Assembly: GCF_001514205.1 (NCBI RefSeq)
Contig: NZ_KQ948766.1
Location: 215,190-279,189, forward strand
Direction: 5' to 3'
DNA: 64,000 nucleotides
Source of the DNA: Streptomyces griseoruber
Lineage (GTDB): Bacteria > Actinomycetota > Actinomycetes > Streptomycetales > Streptomycetaceae
In this document: one piece after another, positions 17,158 to 24,702 of the stretch
How positions within the stretch are numbered: the stretch's first letter is position 1
Layout of the letters: each line of letters begins with the position of its first letter
Program-made: the position numbers and the translations under genes
The notes under the pieces: model-generated
What the model was told of the DNA's origin: nothing
Databases searched by the model: none
The model's input: the letters and a program-made list of their open reading frames with translations, nothing else

Positions 17158-17737
17158 AAAGGGCGCTTCTCCTCACGCAGGTTTCCAAGTGGTCGTTCAC
17201 CAGGCCGCACGCCTGCATCAGCGCGTACGCCGTCGTGGGGCCCACGAAGCGAAGGCCCTTCTTCTTGAGGGCCTTCGACAGGGCTGTCGACTCGTCCGTC
17301 ACCGCCGGGACGTCCGCGAGGGTCCTCGGCGCCTTGCCCGGGGCAGGGGCGTGGGACCAGATCAGCTCGTCCAGGTCGCCCGGCGACCAGCCGAGCAGGA
17401 CCCGCGCGTTGGCCAGGGTCGCGTCGATCTTGGCTCGGTTGCGGATGATGCCCTCGTCGGCGAGGAGGCGTTCGCGGTCCTCGTCGGTGAAGGCGGCGAC
17501 CGAGGCGATCTTGAAGTCGGCGAAGGCGGTACGGAAGCCCTCGCGGCGGCGCAGGATCGTGATCCAGGACAGGCCGGACTGGAAGGCCTCCAGGCTGAGG
17601 CGCTCGAAGAGGGCGTCGTCGCCGTGGACCGGGCGGCCCCACTCCTCGTCGTGGTACGTGATGTAGTCGGGCGTGGACAGGGCCCAGGGGCAGCGCAGGG
17701 CGCCGTCGGGGCCGGCGAGGGCGGCGCCGTCGCTCAC
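17156..17737 (-). CDS. tag: DNA-3-methyladenine glycosylase I
   Basis: A 193-residue Tag-family glycosylase. It excises N3-methyladenine from alkylated DNA as the first step of base excision repair. Diagnostic segments are CPWALSTPDYITYHDEEWG near residues 16-34, LEAFQSGLSWITILRRREGFR (substrate-pocket residues) and the helix-hairpin region GLRFVGPTTAYALMQACGLVNDH with zinc ligands near the C-terminus. GTG 17737 overlaps the stop of the DivIVA-like gene by the GTGA arrangement, so the two are translationally coupled. The same pair sits side by side in mycobacteria. Confidence 0.95.
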   Translation of the reverse strand: MSDGAALAGPDGALRCPWALSTPDYITYHDEEWGRPVHGDDALFERLSLEAFQSGLSWITILRRREGFRTAFADFKIASVAAFTDEDRERLLADEGIIRNRAKIDATLANARVLLGWSPGDLDELIWSHAPAPGKAPRTLADVPAVTDESTALSKALKKKGLRFVGPTTAYALMQACGLVNDHLETCVRRSAL

Positions 17738-18093
17738 TGCCCGTCCTCCGGTGCGGGCTTCTCGAAGGAGACATGGGGCCGGGCCGGGGACTGGGCGCCG
17801 GCGAGGGCGGTCTCCAGGACGGCGATCCGGGCGTCGCGCTCGGCGAGCTCGGCGGCGACCCGGTTCAGGGCGTCGTCGACGTCCTCCATGCGGTAGCCGC
17901 GGACGGCGAGCGGGAAGCGGAGCCGGTCGACGTCGGACCGGTCGAGCGGACGGTCCGGGGGCAGCGGGTCGTGCAGCCGCTCGGGGGCCACCTCGGGCAG
18001 CGGGCCGGTGCCCTCGCCGCCGCCCACCACGGCGAGTGTCACCGCGGCGACCACCACGGCGAGCGCGATGACCAGGAACAAGAACATAACCAT
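17734..18093 (-). CDS. DivIVA domain membrane protein
   Basis: A 119-residue protein. One N-terminal membrane helix (MVMFLFLVIALAVVVAAVTLAVV) is followed by a linker and a short DivIVA-type motif RFPLAVRGYRMEDVDDALNRVAAEL, then a coiled-coil. The RGYxxxxVD pattern is the DivIVA lipid-binding/polar-targeting signature. A role at curved membrane or in cell-wall assembly is inferred only. ATG 18093 opens directly into the membrane helix; ATG 18087 is a possible alternative. It is coupled to tag downstream and diverges from the folP2-like gene. Confidence 0.85.
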   Translation of the reverse strand: MVMFLFLVIALAVVVAAVTLAVVGGGEGTGPLPEVAPERLHDPLPPDRPLDRSDVDRLRFPLAVRGYRMEDVDDALNRVAAELAERDARIAVLETALAGAQSPARPHVSFEKPAPEDGQ

Positions 18094-18218
18094 CGGTGGG
18101 TCCCCAGGCTCGGTGTGCTCGATCTCGGATGTGTGTGGGTCCGATCGTGCCATGTGAGCCCGGCGGTTAGGGTCACAGGCGGTGGATGTGCGGCAGGTAC
18201 TAGGAGAGGTCACAGGCG

Positions 18219-19079
18219 ATGCTCAGGCTGGGCAGGCGTGAATTCGGGGCCCGTGAGCCGGTGATCATGGCGATCGTGAACCGGACCCCTGACTCCTTCT
18301 ACGACCAGGGGGCCACCTTCCGCGACGAGCCGGCGCTCGCCCGGGTGGAGCGGGCCGTGGCCGAGGGGGCCGCCATCGTCGACATCGGCGGGGTGAAGGC
18401 CGGGCCCGGTGAGGAGGTGACCGCCGAGGAGGAGGCGCGGCGCACGGTCGGGTTCGTGGCGGAGGTGCGACGGCGCTTCCCGGACGTGATCATCAGCGTG
18501 GACACCTGGCGGGCCGAGGTCGGCGAGGCGGTCTGCGAGGCGGGCGCGGATCTGCTGAACGACGCGTGGGGCGGGGTGGATCCCGGGCTCGCGGAGGTCG
18601 CCGCACGGTACGGGGCGGGGCTGGTGTGCACGCACGCGGGCGGTTCGGAGCCCCGGACACGGCCGCACCGGGTGACGTACGACGACGTCATGGCGGACAT
18701 CCTGTCGGTGACCCTGGGGCTGGCCGAGCGGGCCGCCGAGCTGGGGGTGCCGAGGGAGTCGATCCTGATCGATCCCGGACACGACTTCGGGAAGAACACC
18801 CGGCACAGCCTGGAGGCGACCCGGCGGCTGCCGGAGATGGTGGAGACGGGCTGGCCGGTGCTGGTGTCGCTGTCCAACAAGGACTTCGTCGGGGAGACGC
18901 TGGACCGGCCGGTGAAGGAGCGGGTGCTGGGGACGCTGGCGACGACCGCCGTGTCCGCGTGGCTCGGTGCGCAGGTGTACCGGGTGCACGAGGTGGCGGA
19001 GACCCGGCAGGTGCTGGACATGGTGGCGTCCATCGCGGGCCACCGCCCACCGGCGGTGGCCCGACGCGGACTCGCGTAG
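18219..19079 (+). CDS. folP2: FolP2-like dihydropteroate synthase homologue
   Basis: A 286-residue TIM-barrel protein of the dihydropteroate synthase family. It matches the divergent FolP2 branch: the first loop reads VIMAIVNRTPDSFYDQGATF, where canonical enzymes have N-V-T-P-D-S-F-S-D-G-G, and the pterin/PABA loop reads DIGGVKAGPG rather than the canonical D-x-G-x-E-S-T-R-P-G. The aspartate of SVDTW and the LLNDAWGG strand are kept. In M. tuberculosis the equivalent protein (next to gpgS, tagA and the LOG gene) lacks dihydropteroate synthase activity, so a non-folate role is likely here as well. It abuts the converging LOG gene with a 3-bp gap. Confidence 0.85.
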   Translation: MLRLGRREFGAREPVIMAIVNRTPDSFYDQGATFRDEPALARVERAVAEGAAIVDIGGVKAGPGEEVTAEEEARRTVGFVAEVRRRFPDVIISVDTWRAEVGEAVCEAGADLLNDAWGGVDPGLAEVAARYGAGLVCTHAGGSEPRTRPHRVTYDDVMADILSVTLGLAERAAELGVPRESILIDPGHDFGKNTRHSLEATRRLPEMVETGWPVLVSLSNKDFVGETLDRPVKERVLGTLATTAVSAWLGAQVYRVHEVAETRQVLDMVASIAGHRPPAVARRGLA

Positions 19080-19082
19080 CGG

Positions 19083-19844
19083 CTAGTCGCGGGCCGCTTC
19101 CTTCGACACCAGGGCGACCGCCTCGTCCACGTCGTCCGTGACGTGGAAGAGGAGGAGGTCCTTCTCGGCCGCCTTGCCCTGGGCGACCAGCGTGTTCTTC
19201 AGCCAGTCGACCAGTCCGCCCCAGTACTCCGTGCCGAAGAGGACGATCGGGAAGCGGGTGACCTTCTGGGTCTGGACGAGGGTGAGGGCCTCGAAGAACT
19301 CGTCCAGGGTGCCGAGTCCGCCGGGCAGGACCACGAAGCCCTGCGCGTACTTCACGAACATCATCTTGCGGACGAAGAAGTAGCGGAAGTTGAGGCCGAT
19401 GTCGACGTAGGGGTTGAGGCCCTGCTCGAAGGGGAGCTCGATGCCGAGGCCGACCGAGGTGCCGCCCGCCTCGCAGGCGCCCTTGTTCGCCGCCTCCATC
19501 GCGCCCGGGCCGCCGCCCGTGATCACCGCCCAGCCGGCGTCGACGAGGGCGCGGCCGAGGCGGACGCCCGCCTCGTACTCCGGGGAGTCGACGGGTGTCC
19601 GGGCGGAGCCGAACACACTGATCGCCGGGGGCAGTTCGGCCAGGGTGCCGAAGCCCTCGATGAACTCCGACTGGATGCGCAGGACGCGCCAGGGGTCCGT
19701 GTGGACCCAGTCCGAGGGGCCTCCCGCGTCGAGCAGCCGCTGGTCGGTGGTGCTCGCCGTGACCTGCCCCCGCCGTCGGAGGACCGGTCCCAGCCGCTGC
19801 TCGTCCGGCGGCTGCTTCTTCCCCTCGGGGTTTCCGGTAGCCAT
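19083..19844 (-). CDS. LOG family phosphoribohydrolase (TIGR00730)
   Basis: A 253-residue Rossmann-fold protein. The motifs GGGPGAMEAANKGA and PGGLGTLDEFFEAL define the LOG/lysine-decarboxylase-like family, whose characterised members hydrolyse nucleoside 5'-monophosphates (including cytokinin ribotides) to base plus ribose 5-phosphate. An N-terminal basic extension of about 75 residues precedes the core, as in the actinobacterial subgroup beside dapE and folP2. ATG 19844 has GGAGGG eight bases upstream. The physiological substrate is not evident. Confidence 0.9.
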   Translation of the reverse strand: MATGNPEGKKQPPDEQRLGPVLRRRGQVTASTTDQRLLDAGGPSDWVHTDPWRVLRIQSEFIEGFGTLAELPPAISVFGSARTPVDSPEYEAGVRLGRALVDAGWAVITGGGPGAMEAANKGACEAGGTSVGLGIELPFEQGLNPYVDIGLNFRYFFVRKMMFVKYAQGFVVLPGGLGTLDEFFEALTLVQTQKVTRFPIVLFGTEYWGGLVDWLKNTLVAQGKAAEKDLLLFHVTDDVDEAVALVSKEAARD

Positions 19845-19955
19845 GTGCGCTCCCTCCGCTTGCAGGTCTTTCCGTGCCAGCGTAGATCCACCCGGGTTAC
19901 GGACGGGGGACGTAAGCGTGTCCGGCACAAAGAGCCCGGGGTCGAGCGCCCAGGG

Positions 19956-21035
19956 TCAGCTGCTGAGCCAGGCCCGCAGCCGCTCCTCCCCCGCCAGGAC
20001 CTTCGCCACCTCGACGCGTTCGTCGCGCTTGTGGGCCAGGTGCGGGTTGCCCGGGCCGTAGTTGACCGCGGGGACGCCGAGCGACGAGAACCGGCTGACG
20101 TCGGTCCAGCCGTACTTCGGCATCGGGGTGCCGCCCACCGCCTCGATGAAGGCGGCCGCCGCCGGGTGGGAGAGGCCGGGCAGCGCCCCGGGGCTGTGGT
20201 CGTCGACGACGAACTCCGTGACGCCGCAGTCGGCGAACACCTCCCGCACGTGCGCGATCGCCTCCTCCCCGGTGCGGTCGGGCGCATAGCGGAAGTTGAC
20301 GGTGACCACGCACTCGTCGGGGATGACGTTGCCCGCGACCCCGCCCTGGATGCCGACCGCGTTCAGGCCCTCGCGGTACTCCAGGCCGTCGATGACCGGC
20401 CACCGCGGCCGGTACTCCGCGAGGCGGGCCAGGATGGGGGCGGCGGCGTGGATCGCGTTGGAGCCCATCCAGCCGCGCGCCGAGTGGGCCCGCTCGCCGG
20501 AGGTCTTCAGCAGCACCCGCAGGGTGCCCTGGCAGCCGCCCTCGACCTGGCCGTCCGACGGCTCCAGCAGCACCGCGAAGTCGCCGACGAGCCACTCCGG
20601 GTGGGCCTCGGCGACATGCTTGAGGCCGTTGAGGTCGGCGGCGACCTCCTCGTTGTCGTAGAAGACGAACGTCAGATCGCGGTTGGGGGCCGGGACGGTG
20701 GCCGCGATCCGCAGCTGGACGGCGACGCCCGCCTTCATGTCGCAGGTGCCGCAGCCCCACAGGACCCCGTCCTCGTCGAGGCGCGAGGGGACGTTGCCGG
20801 CGATCGGCACGGTGTCGATGTGGCCGGCGAGGATCACCCGCTCCGGACGGCCCAGGTCGGTCCGGGCGATCACGTTGTTGCCGTACCGGTCCACCGTGAG
20901 GTGCGGCAGCGCGCGCAGCGCGGTCTCGATCGCGTCCGCGAGGGGCTTCTCGGTGCCGCTCTCGGAGGGGAAGTCGACGAGCTGCGCGGTGAGGGCGGCG
21001 GCGTCCAGCGTGAGATCAAGGGGGGTGTCGGCCAT
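19956..21035 (-). CDS. dapE: Succinyl-diaminopimelate desuccinylase
   Basis: A 359-residue M20 metallopeptidase-family enzyme. It removes succinate from N-succinyl-LL-diaminopimelate in the lysine/peptidoglycan precursor pathway. Visible are the metal motif AGHIDTVP, the bridging aspartate (GCGTCDMKAG), the catalytic Glu pair (YDNEEV) and a C-terminal ligand histidine (YGPGNPHLAHKRDE). Length and SGTEKPLADAIE start match actinobacterial DapE. ATG 21035 has no Shine-Dalgarno. TAGGGT lies 7 bases upstream, so it may be translated from a leaderless mRNA. dapC, the preceding enzyme of the pathway, lies 2 kb to the right. Confidence 0.95.
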   Translation of the reverse strand: MADTPLDLTLDAAALTAQLVDFPSESGTEKPLADAIETALRALPHLTVDRYGNNVIARTDLGRPERVILAGHIDTVPIAGNVPSRLDEDGVLWGCGTCDMKAGVAVQLRIAATVPAPNRDLTFVFYDNEEVAADLNGLKHVAEAHPEWLVGDFAVLLEPSDGQVEGGCQGTLRVLLKTSGERAHSARGWMGSNAIHAAAPILARLAEYRPRWPVIDGLEYREGLNAVGIQGGVAGNVIPDECVVTVNFRYAPDRTGEEAIAHVREVFADCGVTEFVVDDHSPGALPGLSHPAAAAFIEAVGGTPMPKYGWTDVSRFSSLGVPAVNYGPGNPHLAHKRDERVEVAKVLAGEERLRAWLSS

Positions 21036-21128
21036 GGCGTCGACCCTAACGCGCCAGATCCACGGACCGCTCTTCACAGGCTGCGCACCCGTCTCCTCCG
21101 TTTCCGTACTCTCCAGTACCTTGTACGC

Positions 21129-22148
21129 GTGCCAGAGCAGTCCCCCTCCCCCAAGCGTCGCGGCCGCCGCCTCCTCCGGATCGGCGCGTCCTGCGTGGTT
21201 CTGTCAGCCGTCGCGGGCTATGTCGTGGTCCAGTACGTCACCGGTGGGGCCGACGATCCCGGGTGCAGAGTCGTTTCCGGCACGGGGGACAAGGCGAGGT
21301 ACGAGTTCACGCCCGAGCAGGCGGTGAACGCGGCGACGATCGCCGCCGTCGGCACCAACCGGGAGATGCCCGAGCGGGCCGTGGCCATCGCGCTGGCGAC
21401 CGCGATCCAGGAGTCGGGGCTGCGCAACCTCGCCCACGGCGACCGGGACTCGCTCGGCCTGTTCCAGCAGCGGCCCTCGCAGGGCTGGGGCACCGAGAAG
21501 CAGGTCACGGACCCGGCGTACGCGGCGAGCATCTTCTACGAGCACCTCGCCAAGGTGCCCGACTACACCGAACTCCCGCTCACCGTGGCCGCGCAGAAGG
21601 TGCAGCGCAGCGGCTACCCGGAGGCGTACGCCAAGCACGAGGCGGACGCCGTGATGCTGGCCGCCGCGCTCACCGGGACCTCGGCGGCCACCCTGACCTG
21701 CGACGGACGCCTGGGTACCGGCACGGCGAGCGCGGCGGCCACGCCGGCCGCCACCGGCCCGGACGCGGTGCGCGCGGCGCTCTCGCGGGACTTCGGGCGG
21801 GACGCGCTGGAGGAGGCGGAGGAGGAGGACGGGAACAGCAAGGCGTCCGCCTCGGCCGACGACGGCGTGCCCACCGCCGAGACCGACGGGCACACCGTGA
21901 CGCTGCCCGTGTCCCGGGAGACGTCCGCCGGGCGCGCCGTCCGTGAGCGGGGATGGCAGCTGGCGCACTGGGCCGTCGCCAACGCCTCGGCGCTGCACAT
22001 CCGGCAGGTGTCGTACGCGGGACGGGAGTGGACCGCCGGGAACACCGACAGCCAGTGGCGGCCCACGGGCTCGGGCAGCACGGAGGCCGCCGGGGCGGCG
22101 GGGTCGGGCGGCGGCACGGGCAGCGTGCGGATCGTGACCGGGCAGTAG
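21129..22148 (+). CDS. Membrane-anchored lysozyme-like protein of unknown function
   Basis: A 339-residue protein. After a basic N-terminus (PKRRGRRLLR) one signal-anchor helix (IGASCVVLSAVAGYVVVQYV) leads to an extracellular domain. Residues about 60-180 (NAATIAAVGTNREMPERAVAIALATAIQESGLRN, then DSLGLFQQRPSQGWG) look like a lysozyme/transglycosylase-type fold with a candidate catalytic Glu in QESGL. The C-terminal third contains a conserved WQLAHWAVANASALHI segment and a Gly/Ala-rich tail. Homologues are often labelled heavy-metal transporter, which the sequence does not support. The start GTG 21129 lacks a Shine-Dalgarno, and TACCTT just upstream suggests leaderless translation. Confidence 0.8.
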   Translation: MPEQSPSPKRRGRRLLRIGASCVVLSAVAGYVVVQYVTGGADDPGCRVVSGTGDKARYEFTPEQAVNAATIAAVGTNREMPERAVAIALATAIQESGLRNLAHGDRDSLGLFQQRPSQGWGTEKQVTDPAYAASIFYEHLAKVPDYTELPLTVAAQKVQRSGYPEAYAKHEADAVMLAAALTGTSAATLTCDGRLGTGTASAAATPAATGPDAVRAALSRDFGRDALEEAEEEDGNSKASASADDGVPTAETDGHTVTLPVSRETSAGRAVRERGWQLAHWAVANASALHIRQVSYAGREWTAGNTDSQWRPTGSGSTEAAGAAGSGGGTGSVRIVTGQ

Positions 22149-22479
22149 ACCGGGCAGCAGGCCGGGCAGGGTTACGGGCAGGCGTACGGGCAGGCGTACG
22201 GGTCTTCACCCGGGCGGGTGGGGTGCGGGGGCCGTGGGACGACCCGGCGCCCGGTTTTCGCGCCCTCCCGTACGGGTGTGGCGGAATCCTTGGGGGCGCT
22301 GGGCTCCGGCCGTTCGACGGACTTTCACATCGGGTGCTTATCGGGTACTTTTCGCCCGCTTTTATCCACGGCCCGATAATGCGACGCATTGCCAACTCTT
22401 TACATCGGGCGTGCGCAACCTTCGGCGGCTTCGAGCGGTAGTCACAGCGTTCTCTGTTCTCTCCCGTCGAAGGAGCACC
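22149..22479. other. Intergenic region with short direct repeats and AT-rich promoter segment
   Basis: Downstream of the lysozyme-like gene, imperfect copies of CCGGGCAGCAG and TACGGGCAGGCG recur between 22137 and 22204. From about 22320 to 22440 the sequence becomes AT-richer (TACTTTTCGCCCGCTTTTAT, CAACTCTTTACATCGG) and probably carries the promoter of the secreted-protein gene at 22480. No gene is seen. Confidence 0.5.
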
Positions 22480-22926
22480 ATGTCCCTCCCCCTGACCCGC
22501 AGGATCGCCCGTGCCGCGCTGCTCGTCGCTGCGGGAGCGGCCGCCGGGGTCGGTGCGGCCGGCTCCGCGAGCGCTGCCCCCTCCACCCTGCCCGCCACCC
22601 CTGACCTGGGCGGGCTGACCGCCCTGGACGGGGCGACCGTCGGCAAGACGCTCGACGGTGCGACCCGCAGTGCGACCGGGGTCGCGGGTGAAGCCGGCGG
22701 CAAGGCCGTCGAGAAGGCCGTGCCGGGCGCGGGCAAGTCCGGTGGCAAGGCCGTGAAGAAGGCGACGCCGGCGGTGCAGAAGGTGGCCGGCGAGGCCGCC
22801 GGGTCCGCCGGGGGTGTCCTCGGGGACACCGCCAAGTCCGCGACGAAGGGCGGGCTGCCGACGGACGCGCTCACCAAGGGCGGGCTGCCGGGCGGCGGCA
22901 CGGTGAAGGGCCTGCCGCTCGGCTGA
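22480..22926 (+). CDS. Small secreted alanine/glycine/lysine-rich protein
   Basis: A 148-residue exported protein. The signal peptide (LTRRIARAALLVAAGAAAGVG) ends at SASA-AP near residue 32. The mature part is low-complexity, with repeated GGKAVEKA, GGKAVKKA and KGGLP units and no cysteines. Homologues are often mislabelled ATP-binding protein; nothing here supports that. It may be a cell-surface or spore-coat-like structural peptide, which is speculative. AAGGAG at 22471-22476 precedes the ATG by 3 bases, slightly tight but the only site. Confidence 0.78.
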   Translation: MSLPLTRRIARAALLVAAGAAAGVGAAGSASAAPSTLPATPDLGGLTALDGATVGKTLDGATRSATGVAGEAGGKAVEKAVPGAGKSGGKAVKKATPAVQKVAGEAAGSAGGVLGDTAKSATKGGLPTDALTKGGLPGGGTVKGLPLG

Positions 22927-22951
22927 CACCGGGGTGTACGCCGGTGAGGCG

Positions 22952-22984
22952 GACGGGGTCCGGGGCGTCGCCCCTGGGCCCCGT
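22952..22984. terminator. Imperfect hairpin between convergent genes
   Basis: ACGGGGTCCGGGG pairs imperfectly with CCCCTGGGCCCCGT across a short loop, between the secreted-protein gene and dapC, which converge. Confidence 0.5.
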
Positions 22985-22998
22985 TCCGTTTCCCTGCC

Positions 22999-24099
22999 CT
23001 AGCCCGCCGCCAGGCGCGACACCGCTGCCGCGATCCGTTCGTCCGTCGCGGTCAGGGCCACGCGGACGAAGGTGGCCCCCGCCTCGCCGTAGAAGTCGCC
23101 GGGGGCGACCAGGATGCCCCGGTCGGCGAGGTGGGCGACCGTGGTCCAGCAGGACTCCTCGCGGGTGGCCCAGAGGTAGAGGCTGGCCTCGCTGTGCTCG
23201 ATACGGAAGCCGTGGGCCACCAGGGCCTCGCGCAGGAGGGCGCGGCGGGCCGCGTAGCGGGCGCGCTGCTCGTGGACGTGGGTGTCGTCGCCGAGGGCCG
23301 CCACGACCGCCGCCTGCGTCGGCGCCGAGGTCATCATGCCGCCGTGCTTGCGGATCTCCAGCAGCGGGGCGAGGACCGCGGGGTCGCCGGCCAGGAAGGC
23401 GGCGCGGTAGCCCGCGAGGTTCGAGCGCTTGGAGAGCGAGTGGACCGCGACGATGCCGTCGTACGAACCGCCGTTCACGTCCGGGTGCAGGACCGAGACC
23501 GGGTCGGCCTCCCAGCCCAGTTCGAGGTAGCACTCGTCGGAGAACAGCAGGACGCCGTGCTCACGGGCCCAGGCGACGATCCGGGTCAGCTCCTGCTGGG
23601 AGAGGACCTTGCCGGTGGGGTTGGACGGGGAGTTCAGCCAGAGGAGCTTCAGACCCTCCGGGTCGAGCGCGGTGGGGTCGTCGTACACCTCGAAGTCCGC
23701 GCGCGCCAGGCGGGCGCCGACCTCGTACGTCGGGTAGGCGAGGCGCGGGTACGCGACCCGGTCGCCGGGGCCGAGGCCCAGCTGGGTCGGGAGCCAGGCG
23801 ACGAGTTCCTTGGAGCCGACGATCGGCAGGACGTGCCGGTGGGTGACCTCACGGGCGCCCAGCCGGCGCTCCAGCCAGCCGGTGATCGCGTCGCGCAGCG
23901 CCGGGGTGCCCCAGACGGTCGGGTAGCCCGGGGAGTCCGCCGCGTCGATCAGGGCCTTCTGGATCAGGTCGGGGACCGGGTCGACCGGGGTGCCGACGGA
24001 GAGGTCGACGATGCCGTCCGGATGCGAGGCGGCCGTCTTCTTGTACGGCTCCAGCTTGTCCCAGGGGAACGTGGGCAGGCGGTCGGAGACTGCGGACAC
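22999..24099 (-). CDS. dapC: Succinyldiaminopimelate aminotransferase
   Basis: A 366-residue class I/II PLP aminotransferase. It converts N-succinyl-2-amino-6-ketopimelate to N-succinyl-LL-diaminopimelate, using glutamate. Conserved features are DLSVGTPVDPVPD at the N-terminus, the NSPSNPTGKVL motif, the cofactor aspartate and tyrosine in FSDECYLEL, and the PLP lysine in HSLSKRSNLAGYR, followed by the C-terminal arginine region. GTG 24099 (VSAVSDRLPTFPWDKL) matches the usual start; the frame also continues up to 24159. It follows fdxA on the same strand, the dapC-fdxC pairing of mycobacteria. Confidence 0.94.
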   Translation of the reverse strand: MSAVSDRLPTFPWDKLEPYKKTAASHPDGIVDLSVGTPVDPVPDLIQKALIDAADSPGYPTVWGTPALRDAITGWLERRLGAREVTHRHVLPIVGSKELVAWLPTQLGLGPGDRVAYPRLAYPTYEVGARLARADFEVYDDPTALDPEGLKLLWLNSPSNPTGKVLSQQELTRIVAWAREHGVLLFSDECYLELGWEADPVSVLHPDVNGGSYDGIVAVHSLSKRSNLAGYRAAFLAGDPAVLAPLLEIRKHGGMMTSAPTQAAVVAALGDDTHVHEQRARYAARRALLREALVAHGFRIEHSEASLYLWATREESCWTTVAHLADRGILVAPGDFYGEAGATFVRVALTATDERIAAAVSRLAAG

Positions 24100-24241
24100 G
24101 GGTTCTGGCTCACTTTCTCGTCGGACGCGGTCGTACGAACGCTGTCGTACCGACGGCAAACGCCCCGGTCCCGCACGGCCGGCAGAGCGGATCAGGCCGT
24201 ACGGGACCGAGGCGGCACGTGTGGTGCGGGCCGCTTCGCGG

Positions 24242-24562
24242 TTACTCGGCCTGCGGCGGCAGCGCGGCGATGAAGGGGTGGTCGCGCTCGATCAGACCCA
24301 GCTTGCTGGCGCCGCCGGGCGAGCCGAGCTCGTCGAAGAACTCGACATTCGCCTTGTAGTAGTCCTTCCACTCCTCCGGAGTGTCGTCCTCGTAGAAGAT
24401 CGCCTCGACCGGGCAGACCGGCTCACAGGCACCACAGTCGACGCATTCGTCCGGGTGGATGTACAAGGACCGGGAGCCCTCGTAGATGCAGTCGACCGGG
24501 CACTCCTCGATGCACGCCTTGTCCTTCACGTCGACACAAGGCTGCGCGATGACGTAGGTCAC
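24242..24562 (-). CDS. fdxA: 7Fe ferredoxin
   Basis: A 106-residue seven-iron ferredoxin carrying a [3Fe-4S] and a [4Fe-4S] cluster. Cysteines at 9, 17, 21 and 25 and at 40, 43, 46 and 50 give the expected C-x7-C-x3-CP and C-x2-C-x2-C-x3-CP patterns. The sequence MTYVIAQPCVDVKDKACIEE is typical of actinobacterial FdxA/FdxC, a cytosolic electron carrier, for example to cytochromes P450. GTG 24562 is preceded by GAGGAGG. dapC lies 142 bp downstream. Confidence 0.96.
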   Translation of the reverse strand: MTYVIAQPCVDVKDKACIEECPVDCIYEGSRSLYIHPDECVDCGACEPVCPVEAIFYEDDTPEEWKDYYKANVEFFDELGSPGGASKLGLIERDHPFIAALPPQAE

Positions 24563-24702
24563 GCTGTCGTTCCTCCTCGATAGGGCGCTGGCGGGCCTCC
24601 TCAGGCCCTGCCGCCTGGCGCGCGGGAGCGCGGCGTCGTCGATGCCCGCCCCTAGTATCTCCGTTCTTGGGCATGATCCGAACAGGAGGGGTGGACCGAC
24701 CA

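Noticed and set aside
18219..19079. Annotation as the functional dihydropteroate synthase of folate synthesis
   Set aside because: Key substrate loops are substituted and the gene context matches the inactive FolP2 of mycobacteria.
22480..22926. ATP-binding protein label often given to similar proteins
   Set aside because: No P-loop or nucleotide-binding motif; it is a secreted low-complexity protein.
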